This document shows, piece after piece, positions 1-10,400 of a stretch of DNA of 64,000 nt. Every line of letters starts with the position of its first letter. The stretch's first letter is position 1. Made by a program: the position numbers and the translations under genes. Below the pieces are notes generated by a model. It was not told where the DNA came from, searched no databases, and worked only from the letters and a program-made list of their open reading frames with translations. The DNA comes from Enterocloster lavalensis (GTDB lineage Bacteria > Bacillota > Clostridia > Lachnospirales > Lachnospiraceae), in the NCBI RefSeq assembly GCF_902364025.1, contig NZ_CABJCG010000004.1:124001-188000 (forward strand). The letters are read 5' to 3'.

Positions 1-2436
1 CAGAAGCTTATCGGCAGGCGCTGCGCCCTCTCCCGGCTGCTTTGCAACCACCACATATAACTGGTTTGACTCCAGCCCGCCGAGTACGGCACGCGGTGAG
101 GCTCCGGAAGGCATAACCCAGCCGTCTTCATCCGCACCCGGAACGTCCATCACATCCCCTTCTATATTGAGAATCGCATACATGGTCCCGGACTTTGCAG
201 GCTCAACCACCACCTGCTTCATACCGGCCCCGTCGTCCTGAACATCGTAGTTGCTTCCGAGAGCCGGTACCGTCACTCGCGTCGGCGGACTGAAGGCATC
301 CGGATCCAGATTCTCCGGAAGGATCACTCCCGCAGCCGGGTTGGCGTTCATTTTCAGCTCATAGACATAGTAGCTGGTACATGGATTCAATCCGGTAAAT
401 CCGGTATTCCTTAACTGGCTTCCCAGCTTGGTGTCAATCACCTTGAAATCCATATCCGTCAATGCGTATCTGCGGTTTTCGTTGGCGCCTGACACGTTCA
501 CCTTACCGCTTCCATCGCTGACTATGGTTCCCTGGGCATCCGGCATTGTCAGGATAGTATCATCCTCCAGTCCGATGGGGACAAACCGGGCCGTATAGGT
601 CTGGTTCGCATTGATTGTCTGCGAACTCTGCATCCTGTTCCCATTTTCGTCAAACCAGCCGTCAAACCTGTAGAAATTATCGGGATGGGTACTGGGAAGC
701 GTGAGGGACGACCAGGATGTCCCTATCTCGATATGGCTTGTCTTGCTACCCTCTATGGTGCCATGAGGCCCGGAAACAAATTTCAGATCAAACCATTCGC
801 CCTGAGTCTCCTCAAAACTCGCAAATAATTTGATGGAGGCGTTGATTACCGTGTCGTCCGCCAGCCTCGGTCCTGTTTTATTGCTTCCGTTGGATGTGGC
901 CTTGTACCAGCCGTCAAAACTGTAGTGGGCCGACGGCGTGGGCATGAGACCTTCCGTCACCTGGGCCAGGGTGCTGTCCCCGGACTTTTTGACAAACTTA
1001 GGGGCCGTACTCCCGTTAAAAGATCCATTCTGCCCATTGTAGAATTCCACTTTTGCCCAATAATTCTCATCCGCCAGATCTTCGGTGTAGGTGAGGGTCA
1101 CCGTTCCGCCCTGAAGATTGGGGGTCAGGCTCAATTTCTTCGTCTCCTGGTTCAGGGATACATCTAATAAACTGTCCTCCCACTTGATATTCGGAGGATA
1201 AACATAACCCGACAGTTCCTCCACGTCGACTTCCACCGGCACGTTGGGCGGTACAACCCGACTCTCCTCCTCACGCAGGATATTGTGGTGGTTATCCACT
1301 CGTTTCACCCGAAGGATGGTTTCAAAACTGGGGTCCAGCTCATATTTATAGGTAAATGTTATAGCTTGGTTGGGCATCGTTCCAGTAAAATGAAAGTTGG
1401 AAGGATTCAGGTTGACCCCCGCATCCTCTGCGGAGATAACGCCCGCGCCGTCCAGATCCGTGACTCCGCCGACTGTCAATTCCGCTGATTTAACCAGATA
1501 GGAATTAATCACCGCCGGCTCGATCACATAATCGGATTCCACCGGAAGCGCCCTGCTCTCCGGGGCTTTTATCTGGTTGTCGTTCATATCCACATACTGA
1601 ACCGTAATCAGGAATTTTTTCGCCGGATCAGGCTCATAGCGGTAAGCCGCCGTCAGACTGTCGTTGGGCATACTGCCCCTTACCGCGTTGGTAGATGGGT
1701 TGATGCTGGCCCCGCCCTCCGTCATGGTGCCGTGTCCGCTCTCCTCGCCGTATTTGCGGACTTTGTTGTTCTTTAATATCACGGAATTAAACCGGTATCC
1801 CGGTATATCCCTTCTGTAGGTTGCGGATATGGGATTATTGGCCATCTGCGTACTTTCCCAGGACGATTCAAAAAATTTTCTTAAATCGGGATCCTCATAA
1901 TTCTCCGGCCATGCGCTGCTGTCGTCTGCCTCATTCCTCGCCGGGTTAAAATCCCTGTAATGCTCGACCCGGAATGTATAGGGGCTTGTTTCATTTCCCT
2001 TCCACACCGCGTTATAGGTCGTCACGGAATCATACGGGAAGGCATAGGGAAGCGTTTCCACCAGATTGCCGTTGGCTCCATACCAGCCGTCAAACGTATA
2101 GCCGTCCCATGAGATTTCATTAAAATCCGGGAGCTTCGGCCTTACCCCGGAACCAAAGTCATCCATGGGCAGTCCTGAAAAGTTGGCGGAGCTGGTCAGG
2201 GGACTTCCCGCCAGTCCGCTCGCCACAAACAGACTGCCCTCCATGGCCCCGTCCACCGCCACGCTGCTGTAGCTGGAGAGCGGGATTCCCGGCCCGTTCT
2301 GGGGATCGAATCGAATCTTGACCGGATCCCCAAAACTAACCGCATATGCCGGGTATCCCGGGGCGGCCATGGAAAATACCATGGCCGCCGCCAGCATCCC
2401 TGCCAGCTTTGATTTCATATTATACCTCTTTCTCAT
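1..2436 (-). CDS. Giant InlB/MucBP-like repeat surface protein, 3' end outside window
   Basis: An open frame of 812 codons runs from an ATG at 2436 off the left edge, so the C-terminus and any anchor are not visible. The ATG is 6 nt after AGGAGG, and that site overlaps the TAG stop of the preceding gene, which suggests coupled translation. The N-terminus (MRKRYNMKSKLAGMLAAAM, then a small-residue core ending near AYA) is a signal peptide. The body repeats Tyr/Trp-rich beta modules of the InlB B-repeat type (phrases such as FDGWYGANG and FDGWFDENG) and MucBP-like modules (GTMPNQAITFTYKYE). It resembles the neighbouring 2076-residue protein in design. The likely role is an extracellular adhesin or wall protein; ligand unknown. 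It is the last visible gene of the operon behind the invertible segment at 12102-12346. Confidence 0.8.
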   Translation of the reverse strand, partial: MRKRYNMKSKLAGMLAAAMVFSMAAPGYPAYAVSFGDPVKIRFDPQNGPGIPLSSYSSVAVDGAMEGSLFVASGLAGSPLTSSANFSGLPMDDFGSGVRPKLPDFNEISWDGYTFDGWYGANGNLVETLPYAFPYDSVTTYNAVWKGNETSPYTFRVEHYRDFNPARNEADDSSAWPENYEDPDLRKFFESSWESTQMANNPISATYRRDIPGYRFNSVILKNNKVRKYGEESGHGTMTEGGASINPSTNAVRGSMPNDSLTAAYRYEPDPAKKFLITVQYVDMNDNQIKAPESRALPVESDYVIEPAVINSYLVKSAELTVGGVTDLDGAGVISAEDAGVNLNPSNFHFTGTMPNQAITFTYKYELDPSFETILRVKRVDNHHNILREEESRVVPPNVPVEVDVEELSGYVYPPNIKWEDSLLDVSLNQETKKLSLTPNLQGGTVTLTYTEDLADENYWAKVEFYNGQNGSFNGSTAPKFVKKSGDSTLAQVTEGLMPTPSAHYSFDGWYKATSNGSNKTGPRLADDTVINASIKLFASFEETQGEWFDLKFVSGPHGTIEGSKTSHIEIGTSWSSLTLPSTHPDNFYRFDGWFDENGNRMQSSQTINANQTYTARFVPIGLEDDTILTMPDAQGTIVSDGSGKVNVSGANENRRYALTDMDFKVIDTKLGSQLRNTGFTGLNPCTSYYVYELKMNANPAAGVILPENLDPDAFSPPTRVTVPALGSNYDVQDDGAGMKQVVVEPAKSGTMYAILNIEGDVMDVPGADEDGWVMPSGASPRAVLGGLESNQLYVVVAKQPGEGAAPADKLL

Positions 2437-2446
2437 CCGGTTCCTC

Positions 2447-5400
2447 CTACTGAATCCACGCACCGTCGGCACCTGTCCGGTATCCGTCTGGTGTTACTTC
2501 ATTCTGATACATTGCGCCCAATGGGCGTCCTGCGCCTCCTCCATAGGTCCACCGCTGTCTGACAGGGTCGTAGGCATATACGCCGGCTCCCACCGGGGAG
2601 AAGTAGTACCATTTCCCGTCTATATTCCTCCAGCCCAGGGCCATCGCGCCGCTGACCGGATCCAGATAATACCAGTTGTTGTCCGCCGTATCCAATCTCC
2701 AGCCTGTGACCATTTTTCCGTAAGGTAATTCTGTCTCCGTGTTGCAGTAATACCAGTTGCCCGCCTTATCGCAGATCCAGCCGCTCTGCATGATACCCTT
2801 TTCGTCAAAGTAATACCAGCCGCTGTCTTCCGGTCTGGCTCCCTCCGGGTAAGTCAGTCTGGCCCACATGTCGTTCAGGCGCATTCCTCCGTTGAGCACG
2901 AAGCTCATCTGCTTCTCGCCGGACGGTCCGACGCTCTCCTCCCAGTTGCCGTTGGTCCCGATCCGATAGCTCAATGGCGCGGTTCCTGTAAACGGCGTTT
3001 TCTTGCTGCTGCCGCCACCGCCGCCGCCTCCACCGCCGCCTCCCTTACTGCCGCCCTTGTTTCCGCTTTCCTGAAGGTCGTCGTAGTGGTCATACCTGCC
3101 GTCCAGCAGTTCCTTGTAAGGAGCCGTCTTATCCTTCAGCTCGCTGAGAGCTTCCACCAGCTGGTCAATGGTCGCCTTGGGTTCTTCACGGTCCAGGACT
3201 TCCAGCGCCGCCTCAATGTACTCCTTCAGTTTCTTGCTCTCGTTCAGCTTCAGGAAATGGTCGTCGCTTATGCCGATGGCTGCCCGGATCGCTTCCTCCA
3301 GCTCCTTTCGGATATCGTCCAATTCCTTCTCATTGTCCTCATAGTACGCATATACATAGGTCTTGCGTTTTATCTTGCGGTCCGGTTCAAACTCCCGGAA
3401 ACGGTCCTCGCGGTAGCTCCAGCCCAGATAGCTGTACTCCGCCCCTGTCGGGCTGATGAAATAGTCGAGCTGTTCCTCCAGCCCTCCGAACTCCGACTCA
3501 TAATAGGAATCCTCCGGGGATTCTTCCCTTCGCACCTTGAACCAATAGCGGTAAAGATCCGGAGCCGTGTTATTCAGGAAATACACCCGGTACGCGCAGT
3601 TGTACACCATGATGTACCGCCGCCCTTCCGTGGCGGTAAAGGTGAACAGACCGCCCGTTTCCTCCGGTTCATAATCCATCGGCACAAGGCTTACCATTAT
3701 TTCCGTATCTGCATCCCCGCTGATTTCATACAGCTGGTAATCCATCATATCCACATCCTGCCTGCCAAGCTGCACATAGGTCTTAAAGGATGCCTCCGAG
3801 GCGCTTGCCCGGTTTACCTTTCTGCCGTTCACATACCGTTCGATGGACACGTCCAGACCCCAGGCCGCCTTGTAGGCCGCTTCATGGTCCATATCGTAGC
3901 TGCCTCCGGTCTTGATGGCGTTGGATTCCGATGCGCGCACGCTGTTCTTTCTGTAGACTACCTTATAGGTCACGTCCGCATGGTTTACGTCCAGCAGCTC
4001 CCGGTCTGCGTCCGTGGTCAGCTCGTCCTCCAGGTCCGGTATCTCTCCCGGATCCAAAGCCAGCTCCTCGCGGCTGCCTCCCCGTACCTCGTCCACCACG
4101 GTGGCGTTGCTTGGGGTTGCCGCCCGCTCATATACCGCTTCCAGAACCAGGTTCGTATCCGGCATGGTGAAACTGGCTTCCCTGGTATTAATCTTATCTT
4201 CCACCCCTTCAACGGAACCGATGATAAACCTCCAGTGAGAGAAGCGGCGGTTTTCATCGTTGACTGCTTCCGCCTTGATTTTCACCAAATCGCCCTTGTG
4301 GGTCTCCTCATAGCGGTCTTCCCCTACCGGTTCATCCCCCGCGCTTACCACCTCGCCGTTCAAGGTCTCGATGATGTAAGACGGAAGCTCCAGGTCTCCG
4401 CCCGGATCCGTGGTGATGACGCTGCCGTCCTCCCTGCAGCTTTCCGCCGTGATCGAGCTTTGGCCCTTCGGGCGGGCTACCACCGTATACTCCTTGTTAT
4501 AATCAAGACCACTAAAGCTTACGCTTCCCGGATTTCCCGACACGCTCTGCCATCCGCCTGCGCCGGTCTCCGGCGTCGTTACAACACGGCCGCTGTCATC
4601 AAGCACGGCATAGTCCGATTGGGCGTCCGCCGGCCGGATGATCAGCCTCGTTTTACCCTCGTCTTCCTCGTCGTAGAGAATCTTGTAGTTGGTATCCACT
4701 ACCGGCGTCAATACCTCCACGCCGCTGCTTAACGTGCCTTCTGCGGACCCAATCATAGCTCCGGCCTGGACTTTTGTCTGGCCTGTCGCCTCGTACACCA
4801 GATAACGCATGCCGGGATACAGGTCGTCAAATACGGTGCGGCTTGTGAGCAAGTTACCCTTGTTGACTTCCAGCACCTTCCCGTCAAGATCCGTAAGGAT
4901 ATATTTATAACCTTGCGTAGTGCCGAATACCGTGACGCGGCCCTTGCCCTGACTGTTAAGCCCTGCGGCCGGTTCCGGGTCCTTCACCTCCGTGCCGAAG
5001 ATGGCCGGGTCCGGATAGAACTGAATGGTATAGGTCTGACCGTTGACCAGGGACATATCGTCGTCCACAGGTTCGCCCTGTACATACCAGTCGTCCACCA
5101 GATAGTTCACCTCAGGCGTATAAGCCGGAAGGCTGGACGTAATGTCCCCCCATTTCTTGTCAAAGGTGGTGCGCAGGGTCAGGGGTTCCCCTGCGTCGAT
5201 GGAACCGTGGCTGCCTGCTGCAAAATTGATATTAATCCAGGCATCCGGATTCTCCTCAAAATAAGCGGTTATTGTTGCCGGAGCCGTGAACTGGTAATCC
5301 TGGGGCAGGATTGTCTCGCCATTATCCAGATTCCCGTTTCCGTCCGTGTCAATAAACCAACCGCCGAAGCGGTAATAGCCGTTAACCGGCTGGGTCTGCG

Positions 5401-8400
5401 GCATGAGCCGCCGTTCCTTTATGACAGCCAGGGTGTAGGACTGGACCTGCCCTTCCGACGTGCCGTCGTTTAGCAGCACGCTGGCCTTAAAGCTTCCGCC
5501 CGATAATGCCTGCACGTCCTGGGATACATCGCTTCCTCCCTGCAGGGTACCGTTTTCGCCGGGCTCATATGTGATATCTCCCCACAGAGCCGGTATCCTG
5601 TCATGTTTGTACTTAATTGTGACATTGTCATTCGGCATGATTCCGGACCAGTCATTGCTGTTAAACTGGATCTGTGAATCCGCCGGGCTGACCGTATGCG
5701 CCTCCAGGCTGTATCCATATTGCTCCCGGTATACGCCCTGCACATTGCTGTCCGCTTCATAGGGACCTGAATTCTCAGGAGGTATGATGTCCGTTAGGCG
5801 GCTGTCCGCCGTCCCGTTATCTTCATATTTGACCGTTATCTCATATCCCTGGATGGACGACTCATACAGATAGACAAGGCGTACCGGCTGATTGGGCATG
5901 ATGCCGTTAAACACTAAGCTTTCATCAAAATCCCCTCTCACGCCGTTTACCAGGCCGTCTGCCAGTTCGCCCGCCTGATCTCCCAGTTCAAACCGGTAAC
6001 CGGTACACTGATAACCGTAAACCTGGGCCGGCTGGGCCGTGATCTCATTTTCCGGATAGTACAGACCCGACTGGTCTGCGGATACCGTGGTCCCGTTATT
6101 GGTTTTATGCTGGACCTCGAACAGAGACCTGGCATCGGGATCGTCATATCTCACCTTATAGCCGTACCGTATGGTTGCATCCTGTCCCGGCATCTTTCCG
6201 TTAAATGTGCCCGCGCTGTTAAACTGGCCGATTGGCACCGATGTGCCGCTAAAGTTATATTCCGACGGGGTCGTGCTGGAATCATCCAGGCTCCAGGTAT
6301 ATCCCCTGACCGTCTTTTTTTCCTCCAGAATCGGCTCCTCCACGCTATAGGCGCTGTCCAGGGTATTGGTTTCAAACATAATATCCCCTGAGGCATTGGA
6401 GTGCTCTACCGTGTAATTGAATTTGACATTGGGATCCGCCTCAAATATCGCATAGTAGGTTACAGGCAGCTCCGGGTAAACAGCCGGCAGCCTGTCAATA
6501 AACTGCGGGTTGTCCCAGTCGTTTACCGAACTCCAGCCTTTAAATATGTAACCATACCGTGTTGTTGTCGGAAGCAGTGAGTTGACCGGATTCCCGGCAG
6601 TGCCAACCAGCGTCTCCGGTTCCGGCGTCCCTCCGTTGCTGTTGAAAATGATCTGTGATCCGATCTTCTGGTATTCGTAGCTCACCGCCACATCCTGGTT
6701 GGGCATGGTTCCCGTAATCCGGCCGAAGTCCGCCCCGGGCGTCAGGTTTGCCGTCAGGGACGGCGGCGTCCCCTGCTCAATAACCACGCCGGACAGCTCA
6801 TATCCTGTGATGTCCGGTCCGGGCGCAATGTCCACCGGTTCTCCCGACCCCTTGGAGATTGGCGGAATCGGAGCGACGCCGGAGATAGAACCGCCTGTCT
6901 GCGCATCCTTTACGACAAAACTGATCTGAAGGCCGTTTCGTTTGATGACCGCATTTTTATCATTTCCCGCGCCAGCGCCGGACAGATTTTTTGTTCCCAC
7001 TGCCACATACAGGCCGGTGCCGTCGGCTTTTGCCTGATCTGCGAAGAAATTATCCGCAAAGGGGCTTGGGGCCGTATCCACACCGCTCCCCGCAAGTGGC
7101 GACGCGATCTTTATCTCCTGCCCCGCTTCCGTGGAGATTCCTCCCGGCGACGCGGCCGGCTGTCCGGCTGTCGTGACTCCGATCCTCGATGCGTTCAGAT
7201 CGCCTGTCACGGTAATCGTCCGTCCCGTCTCCAGATATATATTGGACTTGGCGCCCGAGGGAGTCGTGTTGTCCTCCACCATCACGTCATTGAGCACATC
7301 AAACCTTCCTGTGCTGTTAAAGTAAACAGCGCCCTTGCCCTCCGACAGGTTTCCGGATACCTTGCCATAGTTCATGGACAGGGTTGCGCTTCCCGTCACA
7401 CTGAGCGCGCTTCCCTGGCTGCTGCTGTTCCCATGGCAGTTTTTCAGTTGTGCCCCGCTGTTTATCTCAATCCGGCCGGATGTGGCTGACACAAGAGAAT
7501 CGCCGCTCAGCTTGCCATTGCCGTCCAGCACAAGGTCCGTCAGCTTCAGGGTTGCCCCGGTCACATTAAAGATTGGCCCGGTATAGGAACCGGCGCGCTT
7601 TAACGTCTTGATATAATCCGCATTCTCGTTGGTGGGGTTGCCGTTCCTGTCATAATCCGTACTTGCAATGGTAATATCCTTACTGGAGCCGGAAACCGTA
7701 ATAGGGGCTGTAATCTCCGGATAATCCATGATATAGATATATCCCTTCTTGTTCCCAATCTGCCCCATGGCGTATTCAATGGTTTTAAAGGGGCTGCTGT
7801 AGGTGCCGTCGGCAGCATTTGAATCCACTCCGGATGCGGATACATAGTACGATGTATCCCGGATTGCAAACGCCACCCTTTTGTGGACCGTTTCATATGG
7901 ATGGAGCTGGAAATGCCAGGAATAGGCCATGCCTGAGTCATCGCTGCTCAGGGAATCGCCGCCGCCTTCATTAAACACATTCTCCCCCCAGAACTTATAA
8001 TACCCAATCCATCTCGTGGTTGTGGGCGTAACGCCAAGGCTGCTGTCATTGGTGATACAGTCAAAGGTGGTTTTCACATATTGGTTTACCATATGGAAAC
8101 CGCGGTTATTTTTATAAATCGTAGCATTGTCATCTTCTTTGCTGCCGCCGATCATAACGTCCGTACCTGTTCCAAGTTTGACGGTTCTGCCTTGGGCGCC
8201 TCCCTGTCCGGTCTTGTCGTAGACGTAATAATCCACAAACACATATTTATTGTCCGGGCTTGGCGAAAGGGCGATCTTAAGCTCGATTCCCATATTGGTC
8301 AAATCTTCCACCGCGCCGTTGGCGCTTCCGTTGGCTTTATATTTTGCGCCGCCTTCTACCTGGATATAGGTGGTGTATCCCTGCCAGTCAAAGGTGGTCT

Positions 8401-8677
8401 TAATCCCGCTTTTGGAATATCCGGTCTGCCCTGCCTGCAGGCCGCACAGGTCGAAACGGTAAGAGTTTCCGCTGGGAGACTCCCCTGTCCCGCCTCTGGG
8501 GCCAATCCACGCGTAGGCCGTACCCTCGCTGGCTCCATTTCCCAGATTCTCATTGGGAAGCTCCGTGGAGGCATATGCGACCACCGCCAGCTGCGACGTA
8601 CCCAGGCCCACGGTCAGACAAATTGTTAAAATCAAGGAAACAAAACGTTTCCACAACTGATATCGTTCCTTATTCAT
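2447..8677 (-). CDS. 2076-residue secreted surface protein with C-terminal wall-binding repeats
   Basis: This protein has a signal peptide (about residues 1-36, ending VVAYA), then a region around 290-560 with parallel beta-helix character (short repeats such as SGSATLSMNYGKVSGN). A long series of InlB B-repeat and MucBP-like modules follows to about 1500, then a charged helical stretch near 1800-1880, an 11-glycine linker, and 3-4 choline-binding-type repeats at the C-terminus (GWYYFDEKGIMQSGW, NWYYLDPVSGAMALGW). The end repeats should hold it non-covalently to wall polymers; no LPXTG motif is seen. The next gene in the operon starts 10 bp downstream. The likely role is adhesion or surface display; the ligand cannot be read from sequence. 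Its long antisense frames are shadows of this gene. Confidence 0.88.
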   Translation of the reverse strand: MNKERYQLWKRFVSLILTICLTVGLGTSQLAVVAYASTELPNENLGNGASEGTAYAWIGPRGGTGESPSGNSYRFDLCGLQAGQTGYSKSGIKTTFDWQGYTTYIQVEGGAKYKANGSANGAVEDLTNMGIELKIALSPSPDNKYVFVDYYVYDKTGQGGAQGRTVKLGTGTDVMIGGSKEDDNATIYKNNRGFHMVNQYVKTTFDCITNDSSLGVTPTTTRWIGYYKFWGENVFNEGGGDSLSSDDSGMAYSWHFQLHPYETVHKRVAFAIRDTSYYVSASGVDSNAADGTYSSPFKTIEYAMGQIGNKKGYIYIMDYPEITAPITVSGSSKDITIASTDYDRNGNPTNENADYIKTLKRAGSYTGPIFNVTGATLKLTDLVLDGNGKLSGDSLVSATSGRIEINSGAQLKNCHGNSSSQGSALSVTGSATLSMNYGKVSGNLSEGKGAVYFNSTGRFDVLNDVMVEDNTTPSGAKSNIYLETGRTITVTGDLNASRIGVTTAGQPAASPGGISTEAGQEIKIASPLAGSGVDTAPSPFADNFFADQAKADGTGLYVAVGTKNLSGAGAGNDKNAVIKRNGLQISFVVKDAQTGGSISGVAPIPPISKGSGEPVDIAPGPDITGYELSGVVIEQGTPPSLTANLTPGADFGRITGTMPNQDVAVSYEYQKIGSQIIFNSNGGTPEPETLVGTAGNPVNSLLPTTTRYGYIFKGWSSVNDWDNPQFIDRLPAVYPELPVTYYAIFEADPNVKFNYTVEHSNASGDIMFETNTLDSAYSVEEPILEEKKTVRGYTWSLDDSSTTPSEYNFSGTSVPIGQFNSAGTFNGKMPGQDATIRYGYKVRYDDPDARSLFEVQHKTNNGTTVSADQSGLYYPENEITAQPAQVYGYQCTGYRFELGDQAGELADGLVNGVRGDFDESLVFNGIMPNQPVRLVYLYESSIQGYEITVKYEDNGTADSRLTDIIPPENSGPYEADSNVQGVYREQYGYSLEAHTVSPADSQIQFNSNDWSGIMPNDNVTIKYKHDRIPALWGDITYEPGENGTLQGGSDVSQDVQALSGGSFKASVLLNDGTSEGQVQSYTLAVIKERRLMPQTQPVNGYYRFGGWFIDTDGNGNLDNGETILPQDYQFTAPATITAYFEENPDAWININFAAGSHGSIDAGEPLTLRTTFDKKWGDITSSLPAYTPEVNYLVDDWYVQGEPVDDDMSLVNGQTYTIQFYPDPAIFGTEVKDPEPAAGLNSQGKGRVTVFGTTQGYKYILTDLDGKVLEVNKGNLLTSRTVFDDLYPGMRYLVYEATGQTKVQAGAMIGSAEGTLSSGVEVLTPVVDTNYKILYDEEDEGKTRLIIRPADAQSDYAVLDDSGRVVTTPETGAGGWQSVSGNPGSVSFSGLDYNKEYTVVARPKGQSSITAESCREDGSVITTDPGGDLELPSYIIETLNGEVVSAGDEPVGEDRYEETHKGDLVKIKAEAVNDENRRFSHWRFIIGSVEGVEDKINTREASFTMPDTNLVLEAVYERAATPSNATVVDEVRGGSREELALDPGEIPDLEDELTTDADRELLDVNHADVTYKVVYRKNSVRASESNAIKTGGSYDMDHEAAYKAAWGLDVSIERYVNGRKVNRASASEASFKTYVQLGRQDVDMMDYQLYEISGDADTEIMVSLVPMDYEPEETGGLFTFTATEGRRYIMVYNCAYRVYFLNNTAPDLYRYWFKVRREESPEDSYYESEFGGLEEQLDYFISPTGAEYSYLGWSYREDRFREFEPDRKIKRKTYVYAYYEDNEKELDDIRKELEEAIRAAIGISDDHFLKLNESKKLKEYIEAALEVLDREEPKATIDQLVEALSELKDKTAPYKELLDGRYDHYDDLQESGNKGGSKGGGGGGGGGGGSSKKTPFTGTAPLSYRIGTNGNWEESVGPSGEKQMSFVLNGGMRLNDMWARLTYPEGARPEDSGWYYFDEKGIMQSGWICDKAGNWYYCNTETELPYGKMVTGWRLDTADNNWYYLDPVSGAMALGWRNIDGKWYYFSPVGAGVYAYDPVRQRWTYGGGAGRPLGAMYQNEVTPDGYRTGADGAWIQ

Positions 8678-8698
8678 TCTTCACACCGCCTCCTAAAA

Positions 8699-10339
8699 TT
8701 AAAAATTCAAGCGTTCTTCCTCCGGCAAGCCGTCCAGCAACGGTTCCATATCGCTTCCGACAATCAGGCCGCCTGCATATTTATCCTCCTTGTTATCCGA
8801 ATCATAATGATAGAATCCGGTTCCTTCTTCCCCCTTATACCACCTCGGTTTAAACTCGTCGTCCACCCTGGCTGCGAATCGGTTATTTATGATAATGAGC
8901 CATCCTCCGTCTTTATCCCTGACAACCTTTTTCTTTCCGGTGACGGTCTTTCCGCTGGCGTTGACCACGCGATAGGAATCATCGTCCTCGCGGACCACAC
9001 CGTAACCATATTCCTCGTCCGCCTCCAGCCTAAGCCCGTTTATATAGTAGGAATCCTTTACCTTCTTTAAGCGGTTGCGGCTTCCATAGGCGACGCCGTC
9101 GCTTTTAAACCCAAAGGTGTACACCCCGTCCTCCAGTTCAATCTCCAGTTCTTTTCCGGTCTGCATGGAGCCGTCGTTCAACTCGTCCGGGGAGAAGAAA
9201 TAAAGGTCCGCCTTCTCGATACCGTATATATTTCCCTCTATAAAATCCTCCGATGACCACGCGTCCATATCGTACTGGGCAACAAATGTGCTGCGGGTAT
9301 CAAAGAGCACAAATCCGGTCTGCATCCTGCCCAATCCGTCAAAGGCATAATACCGGCCGTTGACTTTCTTTATTTTATTCTGATAGACCTCGCCATTCTG
9401 GTCCGTGCGCCACCAGCTGTACTCCCCGTCGTTGAAGTCGTCCTGAATCAGATTGTCCGACGGATACATCCAGAGCCAGACGTTTCTCTGAAGGCTTCCG
9501 CCATCGTACCCCGCGTAGAACCGGGTGGGTATATCGCTGGTGGGATTGCTTTTATCCGCATTGCTGACGCTTGCCACCTGGGTCCACCACGGTAGCATGA
9601 TGCCATACTCGTCAAAGCCGTATGTGCCGCCGCCAATATTTCTTTGGATCAGGCGGTCCCCATTGCTTTTTACCTTTTTGGACTGGTTGTTGAAATACAG
9701 CCACACCTGGTCATATTCATCATAATTCCTGCCGCTGATATCGCTGGACAGCTCCTCCAGCCCCTTTAACTCCAGCTGCGAATAGTCCAGCCAGCTCTCT
9801 GTCTTTAACGCGCCGTCCTCATCCGCATAGTACACGCCGTCCTCCAGCGGATTGTCATCCTCGCCCAGGGGATTGCCGTCCTCGTCAAACCATCCGGTCA
9901 GCATAAGGCCGCTCTCATCAAATATGTAACGCCTGCCGTCCACGGTCCTCTTAAAAGAGGAGTCGGTGCCGCGGTACGCCTTACCGTTTCCACCAAAGTA
10001 ATACCACCCGGCCTCATGGCCGTTTCCGTCCGCCTCATCCACCAGAACCCATGTATTTTCAGCCCGTGCTCCATCCTCAAACACATAATACAAACTGTTC
10101 CCCTGTTCAATGAAGCAATCTTTCACCATAATCCCCTGATCGCCCAGATAGAACCAGGAGTCCCTGGACTGCTTCCAGGTATTTTTCAGCGGGTTGTCAT
10201 CTTCATCTAAATATTTCCACTCCTCGCCATCGCTCATCCATCCTTCAACCGCATAGGCAGTCATCGGCTGGAACCTGGCCGGCGCAAGCGCCGTAATGAC
10301 CAGCGCACCGGCAAAAATCATGATTCTCCTTTTCTTCAT
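8699..10339 (-). CDS. Secreted choline-binding-type wall repeat protein
   Basis: This 546-residue protein has a signal peptide (MKKRRIMIFAGALVITALAP, cleaved near TAYA) followed almost entirely by degenerate cell-wall-binding repeats of the W-x-Y-x-D/G type (EEWKYLDEDDNPLKNTW, GWYYFGGNGKAYRG, GRYYAFDGLGRMQTGF). Such repeats bind choline or teichoic-acid-like wall polymers in Firmicutes. No catalytic domain is recognisable, so it may be a structural wall protein or scaffold. It lies 21 bp upstream of the 2076-residue gene and about 60 bp downstream of the 3D-domain gene, on the same strand, and probably shares their transcript. The acidic stretches (DEDD, EDDD) are unusual for an adhesin and more like a spacer. 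Confidence 0.8.
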   Translation of the reverse strand: MKKRRIMIFAGALVITALAPARFQPMTAYAVEGWMSDGEEWKYLDEDDNPLKNTWKQSRDSWFYLGDQGIMVKDCFIEQGNSLYYVFEDGARAENTWVLVDEADGNGHEAGWYYFGGNGKAYRGTDSSFKRTVDGRRYIFDESGLMLTGWFDEDGNPLGEDDNPLEDGVYYADEDGALKTESWLDYSQLELKGLEELSSDISGRNYDEYDQVWLYFNNQSKKVKSNGDRLIQRNIGGGTYGFDEYGIMLPWWTQVASVSNADKSNPTSDIPTRFYAGYDGGSLQRNVWLWMYPSDNLIQDDFNDGEYSWWRTDQNGEVYQNKIKKVNGRYYAFDGLGRMQTGFVLFDTRSTFVAQYDMDAWSSEDFIEGNIYGIEKADLYFFSPDELNDGSMQTGKELEIELEDGVYTFGFKSDGVAYGSRNRLKKVKDSYYINGLRLEADEEYGYGVVREDDDSYRVVNASGKTVTGKKKVVRDKDGGWLIIINNRFAARVDDEFKPRWYKGEEGTGFYHYDSDNKEDKYAGGLIVGSDMEPLLDGLPEEERLNF

Positions 10340-10400
10340 CCTACTGTCCTTCCAATCCTTATTTAAAATATTTATGTTGAACCCTTTATCAGGGATAAAT

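Noticed and set aside
3086..4732. A 548-codon plus-strand frame opposite the giant surface gene
   Set aside because: It lies entirely within the well-supported minus-strand gene at 2447-8677, has no ribosome site and no domain; it is a GC-driven antisense frame.
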